64,000 bases of DNA from JAJPKK01 sp963802745 (GTDB taxonomy: Bacteria > Pseudomonadota > Alphaproteobacteria > Rhizobiales > Xanthobacteraceae), in contig CAWDKL010000049.1 of NCBI GenBank assembly GCA_963802745.1, positions 62,001-126,000 on the forward strand, in the 5' to 3' direction. Numbering within the stretch: the first letter of the stretch is position 1; the number at the start of each line of letters is the position of its first letter. The position numbers and the translations under genes were made by a program. Positions 8,574 to 16,578 of this stretch are shown piece by piece. The notes beneath the pieces were generated by a model that was not told the origin of the DNA, ran no database searches, and saw only the letters and a program-made list of their open reading frames with translations.

Positions 8574-8818
8574 GATGTGAATCTCCCAACTCCTCGAACG
8601 TTACGCCGTACGACGCGGTCAATTCGGTATCGACTTGGATTGTCAATGAAGACATAACAGACCGAATCCGGCGAGAGTTCGGCGGCCGTGAGGCGGCGGA
8701 ACATACGTTTACGATAAACAGACGATTTATAAATTGCTGGCCCGGCCGGGCGGCTTCGTGCCATGCCATAGGGCCTCGCGCCGCGCGTTCGCTCATAGGC
8801 GCGCCGATCGGCTAAGCG
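8574..8818. promoter_or_regulatory. Divergent intergenic region (ubiA operon / rsmE)
   Basis: A 245-base spacer between head-to-head genes that must hold both promoters. It is A/T-richer than its flanks, especially around 8640-8735 (for example TTTACGATAAACAGACGATT). No operator or -35/-10 pair is clear enough to mark. Confidence 0.35.
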
Positions 8819-9577
8819 ATGTCCCGTTACGAGTTTCGCCGTCCCCGCCTCTACGTCGCCGCCGGACTTCATGCCGGCGCGGCAGTCACTCTGGAACCGC
8901 CCCAGGTCCATTATCTGCGCGACGTGCTGCGGCTTGCACCCGGCGACGGGGTGCTGATCTTCAATGGGACGGACGGCGAATGGGAGGCCAGCCTCGCCGG
9001 TGCCGGCAAACGCGGCGCCGTCCTGGCGGTCGAGGCCCAAGTGCGGCCACAGCCTCCGCCCGGCGATCTGCACTACCTGTTCTCGCCGCTCAAACGCGCC
9101 CGGCTCGATTACATGATCCAAAAGGCCGTGGAGATGGGCGTTTCCCGCTTGCAGCCGGTGATTATGCGCCACACCCAGGCCGAGCGCATCAATCTCGACC
9201 GCATGCGGGCGAACGCCATCGAGGCGGCGGAGCAATGCGGCATCCTGGCGATCCCGCAGGTGGGCGCGCCGGCCGATTTTGCAACCGCCCTGGCGGCGCT
9301 GGAGCCGCTGCGGCACCTGGTGTTTTGCGACGAGGACGCGCCCTGCGCGGATCCGGTCGCGGCGCTGCGGGCGGACGTGCCCGCGGCGCCGGAGCGCGCC
9401 GCGGCGCTGGCAGTCCTGATCGGCCCCGAGGGCGGGTTTGCGGAAGACGAACGCGCCCGGCTGGTGCAGCGGCCGCATACCTCGCGGATCGCGCTGGGGC
9501 CCCGCATCCTGCGCGCCGATACCGCCGCCGTGGCGGCGCTGGCCATCGTGCAGGCCGCGGCCGGCGATTGGCGGTGA
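8819..9577 (+). CDS. rsmE: 16S rRNA (uracil-1498-N3)-methyltransferase
   Basis: SPOUT-class methyltransferase that methylates U1498 in the decoding region of 16S rRNA using S-adenosylmethionine. The 252-residue length is normal. The N-terminal PUA-like domain carries QVHYLRDVLRLAPGDG. The trefoil-knot domain carries YMIQKAVEMGVSRLQPV and ERAEQ-type helix EAAEQCGIL, with the SAM-binding loops LIGPEGGFAEDE and ALGPRILRADTAAV at the C-terminus. The ATG at 8819 is the first in frame. It is divergent from the ubiA unit. Confidence 0.95.
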   Translation: MSRYEFRRPRLYVAAGLHAGAAVTLEPPQVHYLRDVLRLAPGDGVLIFNGTDGEWEASLAGAGKRGAVLAVEAQVRPQPPPGDLHYLFSPLKRARLDYMIQKAVEMGVSRLQPVIMRHTQAERINLDRMRANAIEAAEQCGILAIPQVGAPADFATALAALEPLRHLVFCDEDAPCADPVAALRADVPAAPERAAALAVLIGPEGGFAEDERARLVQRPHTSRIALGPRILRADTAAVAALAIVQAAAGDWR

Positions 9578-9716
9578 GGCGCCGGTCGGCCCAAGGTCCG
9601 TCGCTGTGCATTCGCGGGCACAGCATTCCGATTCTCGATCCTGCTTGCGTACTCTTCGCTTGACCGCGGCGATGGCGCGCGGCACGCTGCGAATCACTGG
9701 GGATTTGGGGGAGGGG

Positions 9717-10187
9717 ATGATGCGTGGACGCGTCATGCAAGCCGTTTTGGGGACCGTTTTCGCCGCCATGATGCTGTCTGCCGGCGCCGGCACCACCGCA
9801 AAGGCCGCGAACATCTTCGAGTTGAACTTCTGGATGTCGGGTCCGCGCTACGACAATAACGTACCCCTATGTACCGAGCATGGACCGCTCGACACCATCG
9901 TGTCGCGCTTCACGTCCAAGGAATATGCGTTCTGGAATTCCGAACTGGAGATCGTCGGTTTCGACAATATCCGCGAGATCGCCTGGGAGCCGTGGTCGTC
10001 CGGCACCATTCCACGGCGGTTCTGCACGGCGTCCGTGATGGTCTCCGACGGCAAGCGGCGGCAGATCAACTATTCGATTAGCGAGAACGGCGGCCTGCTC
10101 GGGGTCGGCTATGGCGTCGAATGGTGCGTGGTCGGCCTCGACCGTAACTGGGCCTACAACCCACGCTGCCGGTTGGCCAGGCCCTGA
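9717..10187 (+). CDS. Small secreted protein, unknown function
   Basis: A 156-residue protein starting at ATG 9717 (9720 is equally possible), directly behind a GGGGGAGGGG ribosome site; longer in-frame readings run back into rsmE and are rejected. The signal peptide covers about residues 1-31 (VLGTVFAAMMLSAGAGTT, then AKAAN). The mature part has cysteines at PLCTEHG, RRFCTAS, EWCVVG and PRCRLA, enough for two disulfides, and several Trp residues. It is probably periplasmic; no domain recognised. Confidence 0.7.
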   Translation: MMRGRVMQAVLGTVFAAMMLSAGAGTTAKAANIFELNFWMSGPRYDNNVPLCTEHGPLDTIVSRFTSKEYAFWNSELEIVGFDNIREIAWEPWSSGTIPRRFCTASVMVSDGKRRQINYSISENGGLLGVGYGVEWCVVGLDRNWAYNPRCRLARP

Positions 10188-10285
10188 GCGGTGACGCATG
10201 GAGGCCCCCATCGCGGGCCGCCATGTCGGTTTTTGCTGTCTTCCGGCTTTCCGGCTAAGATTCCCGCGTGACCAGGAGGACGGAG

Positions 10286-11032
10286 ATGACGATGTTGCGG
10301 GTTGCGGGCCGGGAAAATGGCGCCCGATCGGGAATGTTTGCCGCTGTGGCGGCAGCGCTGAGCCTGGCACGAGGGATCGCGCTCTTGGCCGGACTGTTGG
10401 GCACGATCGCCCCGGCGGCGGCGCAGGATCGGCGCCAGAACGAGCCGGGGAAATTCGATTATTACGTTTTCGTGCTGTCGTGGTCGCCGTCCTTCTGTGC
10501 CGACAGCGCGGAACGCAATGCCGGACGGGCGGCGCGCGACCCGCAATGCGGGCCGCGGCCGTTTTCCTTCGTGGTGCACGGGCTGTGGCCGCAATATGAG
10601 CGCGGCTATCCGGAATTCTGCCAGGTGCCGTCGCCCAGACTGGCCCGCAACACCATGTCGGCGATGCTCGACCTGATGCCGGCGCCCGGCCTGATCTATC
10701 ATGAGTGGGACCGCCACGGCACCTGCTCCGGCGTGCCGGCCAACACGTATTTCGAAACCATCCGCAAGGCGCGGGCGGTGGTGAAGATTCCGCCGCAATA
10801 TCTCGATTTGGCGGCGCCGCTGACGGTGACGCCGAAGGAGGTCGAGGACGCGTTTGTGGCGGCCAATCCGGGTCTGACGCCGGAGGGCATCGCGGTTGCC
10901 TGCGGCAGCCGCCGGCTCAATGACGTGCTGATCTGCATGACCCGCGACCTGCAATTCCGCGATTGCAAGGAGGTCGTCCAGCGCAGCTGCAAGCGCGACA
11001 AGCTGGTCATGCCGCCGGTGCGCGGCGGCTGA
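10286..11032 (+). CDS. Ribonuclease T2 family protein
   Basis: Secreted endoribonuclease of the T2 family (I-like), which cuts RNA through a 2',3'-cyclic phosphate. Both conserved active-site segments are present: CAS I in SFVVHGLWPQYERGYP (catalytic His in HGLWPQ) and CAS II in IYHEWDRHGTC (Glu and His). Family cysteines include those in FCADSAE and DRHGTCSG. The chosen ATG 10286 follows an AGGAGG site at 10273-10278; a GTG 18 bases upstream overlaps that site and is less likely. A long N-terminal hydrophobic region ends AAAQDRR, a signal peptide. The likely place is the periplasm, with a scavenging role. Confidence 0.9.
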   Translation: MTMLRVAGRENGARSGMFAAVAAALSLARGIALLAGLLGTIAPAAAQDRRQNEPGKFDYYVFVLSWSPSFCADSAERNAGRAARDPQCGPRPFSFVVHGLWPQYERGYPEFCQVPSPRLARNTMSAMLDLMPAPGLIYHEWDRHGTCSGVPANTYFETIRKARAVVKIPPQYLDLAAPLTVTPKEVEDAFVAANPGLTPEGIAVACGSRRLNDVLICMTRDLQFRDCKEVVQRSCKRDKLVMPPVRGG

Positions 11033-11114
11033 GGACGGCACGCTTGGAGCGCGCGTCGCCGATTTGCTGCGGGCGCGGTGAAGCGGGGCTGACGGTGCAT
11101 CGCCGCGCCGCCCG

Positions 11115-11960
11115 ATGAATTATCGCCACGCCTTTCACGCCGGCAGTTTTGCCGACGTCTATAAGCACATCGTCATCGTTCGCATTCTCGTGCATCTGCG
11201 CGACAAGGTCGCCCCGTTCCGGGTGATCGACACCCATGGCGGGGAGGGGCTTTACGATCTTGCCGGCGAAGAAGCGAGCCGCACCGGTGAGTGGCGCGAC
11301 GGGATCGGCCGGCTCGTCGGCGCGGTTTTGCCGGATGCCGCGGCCGGCCTGATCGCGCCCTACCTGGCGGCGGTGGACGCCTGCAATGGCGGCGGCGGGC
11401 TGCGCCATTATCCGGGCTCGCCGCTGCTGGTGTGCCACCTGCTGCGGTCCCAGGATCGCCTGATTGCCTGCGAACTCGCGCCGGCACCCGCCCACACGCT
11501 GGCGCGCCATCTGCGCGGAACCGAACAGGCCAAGGTGATGCGGATCGATGGGTGGCGCGCGCTCAACGCCTTCGTGCCGGCGAAAGAACGCCGCGGCCTG
11601 GTGATCGTCGATCCGCCCTTCGAGCAGGCGGACGAGTTCTCCCGCCTGGCCGAACGCGTGATGGCGGCGTTCCGCAAATGGCCGACCGGCATCTATCTGA
11701 TGTGGTATCCGCTAAAGGGACGCGAAGACGCCGACCGGCTGGCCCGGCGGCTGCGGGAAGCCGGCGTGGAAAAGTCGCTGCGCGCCGAACTTACCGTCGC
11801 GGCGATGCCGCCGGACGGTCGTCTCCAGGCCTGCGGGGTCATGGTGATCAATCCGCCGTGGAAGCTTGCGGCGGAACTCGCGACAATCGGGCCGGTTCTG
11901 GCGCGTCTCCTGGGTCGGGATGCCGGCCGCGGTTTTACGCTCGACAGCCGCGAGGCCTGA
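11115..11960 (+). CDS. rlmJ: 23S rRNA (adenine-2030-N6)-methyltransferase
   Basis: A 281-residue enzyme that makes m6A2030 in 23S rRNA. The N-terminus MNYRHAFHAGSFADVYKH is the family hallmark. The SAM site is RVIDTHGGEGLYDL, the catalytic motif IV is IVDPPFEQADEF (DPPF), and the C-terminal MVINPPWKL strand is also typical. The ATG at 11115 begins exactly at the conserved first residue. It follows the RNase T2 gene on the same strand by 82 bases and may be cotranscribed. Confidence 0.95.
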   Translation: MNYRHAFHAGSFADVYKHIVIVRILVHLRDKVAPFRVIDTHGGEGLYDLAGEEASRTGEWRDGIGRLVGAVLPDAAAGLIAPYLAAVDACNGGGGLRHYPGSPLLVCHLLRSQDRLIACELAPAPAHTLARHLRGTEQAKVMRIDGWRALNAFVPAKERRGLVIVDPPFEQADEFSRLAERVMAAFRKWPTGIYLMWYPLKGREDADRLARRLREAGVEKSLRAELTVAAMPPDGRLQACGVMVINPPWKLAAELATIGPVLARLLGRDAGRGFTLDSREA

Positions 11961-12007
11961 AGCTCATGCCGGCGACCTCTCGTAACCAAGGATCGGTATC
12001 CGCCGCC

Positions 12008-12643
12008 TCAGAACCGGTAATTTACCCCAAAGCGCAAGAAATTCGACGACGGACCGTTGCTGGTGCCGGTGAGTGTGTAGGTCTCGCTACTCAAGGGGAT
12101 GTAGAGATATTCGGCTCGGACCGACCAGTTCGGCATCAGGCCGATCTCCAAACCGGCACCCCAGGCGGAGCCGACGTGGAAATTGGTCTCGCTCAAAGCG
12201 CCGAGGGACATCTCGCCGCGCCCATAGGCAAGGCCGGCCGTCCCATAGAACAGGATGTTGTTGAGGGCAAAGCCGATGCGCCCCCGCACCGTACCGAACC
12301 AAGGGTTCGAGAACGTGTAGCCGGCGAACGAGCCGCTGGCATCGGACAGCTGGAAGTCGGCCTCGCCGCCGACCACCAACTGGCCAAGCTGCCAATTATA
12401 GCCGCCCTGAAAGCCGCCCGCCACGCCGCTCGGGCTGGTACCGCTGTTCGACAATGTGCCCCACTGGTAGCCGAAATTCGCCCCGACATAGGCTCCCGCC
12501 CAGCTGTACACATATGGTACCGGCGCGTAGGGGACGGCCCCGTACGGGGCGCCTCCATAAGGACCGCCCCCGTACACATCGGCCGCTCCCGCAAAGCCGG
12601 GAATCAGCAGTGCGGCCACTGTGCCGATCATCCATTGGCGCAT
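12008..12643 (-). CDS. Outer-membrane beta-barrel protein, Omp25/RopB-like
   Basis: A 211-residue porin-like eight-strand barrel. The signal peptide is RQWMIGTVAALLIPGFAGAA, and the start ATG 12643 has a GGAGGG ribosome site; a longer upstream reading is non-coding. A short Gly/Pro/Tyr-rich spacer (YGGGPYGGAPYGAVPYAPVP) is unusual and leads into the barrel: SWAGAYVGANFGYQWG, GGFQGGYNWQ, VGGEADFQ, TVRGRIGFA, LFYGTAGLAYG, WSVRAEYLYI. It ends FLRFGVNYRF with the C-terminal Phe required for BAM recognition. This family is abundant in rhizobial outer membranes; its substrate role is unclear. Confidence 0.9.
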   Translation of the reverse strand: MRQWMIGTVAALLIPGFAGAADVYGGGPYGGAPYGAVPYAPVPYVYSWAGAYVGANFGYQWGTLSNSGTSPSGVAGGFQGGYNWQLGQLVVGGEADFQLSDASGSFAGYTFSNPWFGTVRGRIGFALNNILFYGTAGLAYGRGEMSLGALSETNFHVGSAWGAGLEIGLMPNWSVRAEYLYIPLSSETYTLTGTSNGPSSNFLRFGVNYRF

Positions 12644-12925
12644 GTTACCCTCCGCGGACCCTGTGATCATGGTTGCATCCGGCCGGCCCGAGCCGCGTGA
12701 GCAATAAACCATGCTCGCCGCGCGGGCAGGTGCCGGCAAGTCTGGCGCGCACTTAACAGGTCCCGCAGTTAACCGGCTCTCAATGCGGGTCCGAACATGA
12801 TAGTCAAGGTTAATCAGGCCTTTGCGCGGACCAGAGGACCATTCGCCGATTACGGCCAGGGGGCCGGGATCGCCGTCCGGAACCGATGGGTTGCGGGCCG
12901 GGCGCATCTGGGCGAATAGACCACG

Positions 12926-13699
12926 ATGCCGAGCGATCCCTCCGCCACCTCACCACCGGCCGCCCTCGTTACCGGGGGAGCGCAACGAATCGGCTGCGCC
13001 ATTACGCTCGCACTCGCCCGCGCCGGCTTTGCGGTGGCGATCCATGCCAACGCTTCCGTGCGCGCCGCCGAGGCGCTGCGTGCCACGATCGCCGACGTCG
13101 GCGGCCGGGCCGTCGTGGTCGCGGCCGATCTGGCCGAGCACGAGGCCGTATTGGGGCTGGTACCGGCCGCAGCAGCTGCGATCGGTCCCTTGACGCTCTT
13201 GGTCAACAATGCGGCGCGGTTCGAAGCGGACGCAATCGGGCGGTTGGATCGCGAACGGTTCGATCGGCAATTTGCGGTGAACTTGCGCGCACCGCTGTTT
13301 CTCAGCCAGGCGTTCGCCGCCCAGGCCCCGGCGGGCAGCGCCATCATCAACATTCTCGACCAGCAGGTGTACCGGGCAACGCCCCGGTTTCTGTCCTATG
13401 GGCTCGCCAAAAGCGGGCTCCACCTTGCCACCACCATGCTTGCCCAAGCCCTGGCACCGCGGGTACGCGTCAATGCGGTGGCACCCGGCCCCACTTTGCC
13501 GAACGCCTGGCAGGATGCCGCGGCTTTTGCCCGTTTTTGCGCCGCCATGCCGCTCGGGCATGGCCCGAGCCCCGATGAGATCGCCGAAACCGTGCTGTTC
13601 CTGGTCCGCGCCCGCAACATCACCGGCGAAACCATAGCAGTTGACGGCGGCGAGCATATATTGGGCACGGCCGTCGAGGACGGCCATCACCTGGAATAG
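12926..13699 (+). CDS. Short-chain dehydrogenase/reductase
   Basis: A 257-residue SDR with the NAD(P) loop ALVTGGAQRIGCAITLALA, the NNAARF strand, a catalytic YGLAK (YxxxK) at about residue 155 and the C-terminal GETIAVDGGEHI. The TGGAQRIG start and the replacement of the usual catalytic Ser region by INILDQQVYRA resemble the pteridine-reductase/FolM-like branch. In rhizobia such genes often sit by folB, but no folB follows here. The substrate is therefore unassigned. It is divergent from the outer-membrane protein gene, with a 282-base spacer. Confidence 0.85.
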   Translation: MPSDPSATSPPAALVTGGAQRIGCAITLALARAGFAVAIHANASVRAAEALRATIADVGGRAVVVAADLAEHEAVLGLVPAAAAAIGPLTLLVNNAARFEADAIGRLDRERFDRQFAVNLRAPLFLSQAFAAQAPAGSAIINILDQQVYRATPRFLSYGLAKSGLHLATTMLAQALAPRVRVNAVAPGPTLPNAWQDAAAFARFCAAMPLGHGPSPDEIAETVLFLVRARNITGETIAVDGGEHILGTAVEDGHHLE

Positions 13700-13710
13700 G
13701 TTGCCGCGAG

Positions 13711-13740
13711 CGTGATGATATGCCGAGGATGATCATCACG
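13711..13740. terminator. Hairpin after the SDR gene
   Basis: CGTGATGAT at 13711-13719 and ATCATCACG at 13732-13740 form a perfect 9-bp stem with a 12-base loop, 12 bases after the stop codon of the SDR gene. There is no T-run behind it, so termination may be weak or factor-dependent. Confidence 0.4.
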
Positions 13741-13980
13741 CCTGCCGCCGAATCGATCCATGACAACGACGTCCGCTTTACCGGGAGGCTGCGGCCATGT
13801 GGTTCCGCGTCTTGCCTCGGCCGAGTCGCGTCCACCCCTTGAACGGCCGCTCGGATCATTGACATATCGTCAGTGCTTGGGTTTGCTTGTCGAAATTGGT
13901 GGCCGAAGAAACCAATCGCATGCCGGGCCGCATGGGCTAATCCGGCGCAATCCGCAGCGAAAATACCGAAGGAGAATCCA

Positions 13981-14218
13981 ATGTCTGTGCTTCGAGTCAT
14001 TCTCGCTATCTGCGTTTGCATCCCGGCCACAATAATTTCTGCGGGAGCCGCACAGATATCACAACCACAAAGATGTTCGGAACGTCCTTGGCGCACTGGA
14101 TCAACGCGGGGAATGTGTCAGCCCGACGTTTCCAAATCAGGACCGTGGCAAATGTTCGCGAGGCTCATGCTACCGGCCGAACGCCCATCCGCCGGTAAAG
14201 CACAAGACACACAAATGA
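13981..14218 (+). pseudogene. Small secreted cysteine-containing protein with a frame break, overlapping the next gene
   Basis: ATG 13981 sits behind AAGGAG and encodes a signal peptide (LRVILAICVCIPATIISAGA). In the same frame the reading runs into the next gene. One frame over, from about 14045, it reads HKDVRNVLGALDQRGECV then GKCSRGSCYRPNAHPP and ends in a TGA at 14216-14218. That TGA overlaps the ATG (14215) of the DUF4344 gene as ATGA, a normal coupled-gene junction, so a roughly 79-residue secreted protein with a one-base break near 14040-14060 is the simplest reading. Alternatively the upstream signal peptide is fused in frame to DUF4344, giving two successive signal peptides, which is less natural. 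Confidence 0.5.
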
Positions 14219-15186
14219 CTGATCCGTCGGCGGCAAAGGGCATGCGGCCCGCATCGCTCAACCTGCGGCGGCCGTGGCGAGCCGTTGGTGTGCTGATGCT
14301 TGTCTTCATCGGCCTTGCTCACGCTTGGGCGCAGCCGACGCCGGCCGATTTTGATAAATTCAAGTCCCGTATCGATGAGGCCGTCCGCGCCTTAGGGCAG
14401 CATCCGCGCTTGAAAGGCCTCTCCCCCAAGCGCCGGGAGCAACTCGCTGAATTCGTCTCGGGCAACATGCTGTTCGTGCTGCTGCACGAATTGGCCCATG
14501 TGACGATATCGGAATTGCAACTGCCGGTGCTGGCTCGGGAGGAGGATGTCGCGGACTCCTTTGCGGCATTGACGCTTATTCACATCCGATCGCAGTTTTC
14601 CGAGCGCGTGCTGACCGAGGCAGCCCGTGGGTGGTTCATGGTCGATCGGCGGGACGCCAAAGAAGGCGAGCCGCTGCCCTATTATGATGAGCATGGGCTC
14701 AATCGGCAGCGGGCTTACCAGATCATCTGCTACATGGTTGGGGCCGATCCGATCAAATTCAAGGGTCTTGCTAATTCAGTGAAACTTCCGGAGGAACGTC
14801 AGGAAAGCTGTAAGGACGATTACAAAAAATCCGCAACGTCGTGGGCGCTGCTGTTGCAGCCCCATGTGCGCAGTCCCGACCAGCCGGAGACCAAGATCGA
14901 CGTGGTTTACGGCGATGCCAAGGGTAAGCTTGAGATTGCGGCCTCGCTGGCGCGCTCGATAAAATTGTTGGAACCGGTGGCCGCGCGATCTTCGGAGCTG
15001 GTGGTATGGCCGGCTCCGTTCGCGCTGGAAATGCGGACCTGTGGCTATATCAACGCGCGCTGGGACCGAGCGAACCGCAAACTTACGTTGTGTTATGAAC
15101 TGGCGGAGGATTTTGCCGAAGTCTATCGCGAATATGGCATGGCTCGTTCGGAAGCTCCGGAGGGCCGACGGCGCGCGCCACGGTGA
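14215..15186 (+). CDS. DUF4344 putative metallopeptidase
   Basis: A 323-residue protein from ATG 14215. It has an N-terminal signal or anchor segment (WRAVGVLMLVFIGLAHAWAQ) preceded by Arg residues. The zinc motif is FVLLHELAHVTISEL (HExxH), with a further acidic segment AREEDVADSFAA about 20 residues later, as in DUF4344 proteins; this EExADxFA is the likely third-ligand region. The C-terminal half contains ICYMVGADP and a CGYINARWD strand. The family is predicted to be periplasmic metallopeptidases without known substrates. The start overlaps the stop of the preceding small ORF by four bases. Confidence 0.85.
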   Translation: MTDPSAAKGMRPASLNLRRPWRAVGVLMLVFIGLAHAWAQPTPADFDKFKSRIDEAVRALGQHPRLKGLSPKRREQLAEFVSGNMLFVLLHELAHVTISELQLPVLAREEDVADSFAALTLIHIRSQFSERVLTEAARGWFMVDRRDAKEGEPLPYYDEHGLNRQRAYQIICYMVGADPIKFKGLANSVKLPEERQESCKDDYKKSATSWALLLQPHVRSPDQPETKIDVVYGDAKGKLEIAASLARSIKLLEPVAARSSELVVWPAPFALEMRTCGYINARWDRANRKLTLCYELAEDFAEVYREYGMARSEAPEGRRRAPR

Positions 15187-15254
15187 CGTGTCACGGTGAT
15201 CGGTACAACCTGGCTTCCAAACCTGAGCTGGGCACTAACGAAGTCGACTCGCCC

Positions 15255-15350
15255 TTTCGCCGGCGTCATGCCCGCGCCAGCCAAGCACGCCAAACGAGCT
15301 GGCCGGGAGGTCCCCGGCCTCCCCGAGATGCTTGGGCGTGACCGGACTCC
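15255..15350. repeat. REP-like intergenic element
   Basis: A dispersed-type sequence with CGTCATGCCCGCGCC at one side and CTTGGGCGTGACC at the other, enclosing the hairpin GGCCGGGAGGTCCCCGGCC. It resembles the GTCATGCCCGCG... elements seen at 33070-33160 and 48900-48989, but is less regular. Confidence 0.5.
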
Positions 15351-15409
15351 GCTCCACGACGGGCGGCGACCGCAACGTGGTTTCATGGCCGTCCGAGGAA
15401 CTCCCGCAC

Positions 15410-16552
15410 ATGATGCGTCCCGATGAAAAAACCGGCCCGGCCGCCGCCGACGGGCAGCGGCCGCTTCCAGGCCAAATCGTATTGGTCATGCAGGGCGGCG
15501 GTGCTCCGGGCTGTTATCAGGCCGGCGTCTACCAGGCGCTGCACGAATCCGGCATCGAACCGGATTGGGTGATCGGCACCTCCATCGGTGCCATCAATGG
15601 CGCCATCATCGCGGGCAACCCGATCGCGGATCGGCTGGAGCGGCTGCGCGCGTTCTGGTCGGGAATTGGCAGTTGGTCCGGTGGCCGGTGGGGCAGTCTG
15701 ACGACGGTGCTGGCCGGTGTCCCCGGGTTCTTTTGGCCGAACCCGGCGGTCGCCTGGGGCATGGAGACGGCGGTCGGCGTCGAACGGGCTTCGCTTTATT
15801 CCATCGATCCCCTGAAGAAGATGCTACCGAGACTTGTCGACTTCGGCCTCATCAATTCCGGGTCCCCGCGATTGACGGTGGGCCTGGTCGGAGTCCGCAG
15901 CGGGGCGATGAAGTATTTCGACAGCCGCGACGAAGTGATTGGCCTCGATCACGTGCTCGGGTCGAGCGCAATCCCGCCCTCATTTCCCGCGGTGCGGGTG
16001 GGCGGCGAGGCCTATTGGGATGGCGGCATCTACTCGAACACACCCGTCGAAGTCGTGTTCGACGACAACCCGCGGCGCAGTTCCATCATCTTCGCCGCGC
16101 AAATATGGCACAGCCGGGGCCCGGAACCCGAATCGCTTGCGGACGTGTTCATGCGCCAGAAAGACATTTTGTTTGGCAGCCGCGCGCGCAGCCACGTCGC
16201 CCGACAGGCGCAGCTGCATCGGATGCGCCATGTTGTCCGGGAATTGGTGAAAATGCTCCCGAATGATCGCCGCGGTACCCCTGAGGTCAGGGAGCTCGCC
16301 GCCTACGGCTGCGGGACGGTGATGAATTTGATCGAGATCAATGCGCAGCCCATCGCAGGCGAAAGCAACATGCGGGACTTCGATTTTTCCCCGGCAACCA
16401 TTCAGGCCCGCTGGCAGGCAGGCTACGAAGATGCCAGGCGCATGATCATGCGGCGCCCGTGGGAAAACCCGGTCGATCCGATGATCGGCGTTGCGGTGTA
16501 TTCGTCCGACGCCGATGACGGGAGCGCAGCCGTGAGCCATCCCGGGGAATAG
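15410..16552 (+). CDS. Patatin-like phospholipase (DUF3734)
   Basis: A 380-residue serine lipid hydrolase from ATG 15410 (a second ATG follows at once). The oxyanion loop is VMQGGGAPGCYQAGVY, the nucleophile elbow GTSIGAING (GxSxG) and the catalytic Asp is in AYWDGGIYSNTP (DGG). The C-terminal third (about residues 240-370, DVFMRQKDILFGSRAR and the later GYEDARRMI) is the DUF3734 extension found with this patatin branch, which hydrolyses acyl chains of phospholipids or storage lipids. There is no signal peptide, so it is cytoplasmic or membrane-associated. An upstream in-frame reading from 15332 lies in repeat-like DNA and is rejected. Confidence 0.92.
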   Translation: MMRPDEKTGPAAADGQRPLPGQIVLVMQGGGAPGCYQAGVYQALHESGIEPDWVIGTSIGAINGAIIAGNPIADRLERLRAFWSGIGSWSGGRWGSLTTVLAGVPGFFWPNPAVAWGMETAVGVERASLYSIDPLKKMLPRLVDFGLINSGSPRLTVGLVGVRSGAMKYFDSRDEVIGLDHVLGSSAIPPSFPAVRVGGEAYWDGGIYSNTPVEVVFDDNPRRSSIIFAAQIWHSRGPEPESLADVFMRQKDILFGSRARSHVARQAQLHRMRHVVRELVKMLPNDRRGTPEVRELAAYGCGTVMNLIEINAQPIAGESNMRDFDFSPATIQARWQAGYEDARRMIMRRPWENPVDPMIGVAVYSSDADDGSAAVSHPGE

Positions 16553-16578
16553 GTTGCGCGCCAAGGTAGCAACAGCGC

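Noticed and set aside
8570..9814. 414-codon minus-strand reading across rsmE
   Set aside because: Antisense of rsmE; composition of random GC-rich translation and no ribosome site.
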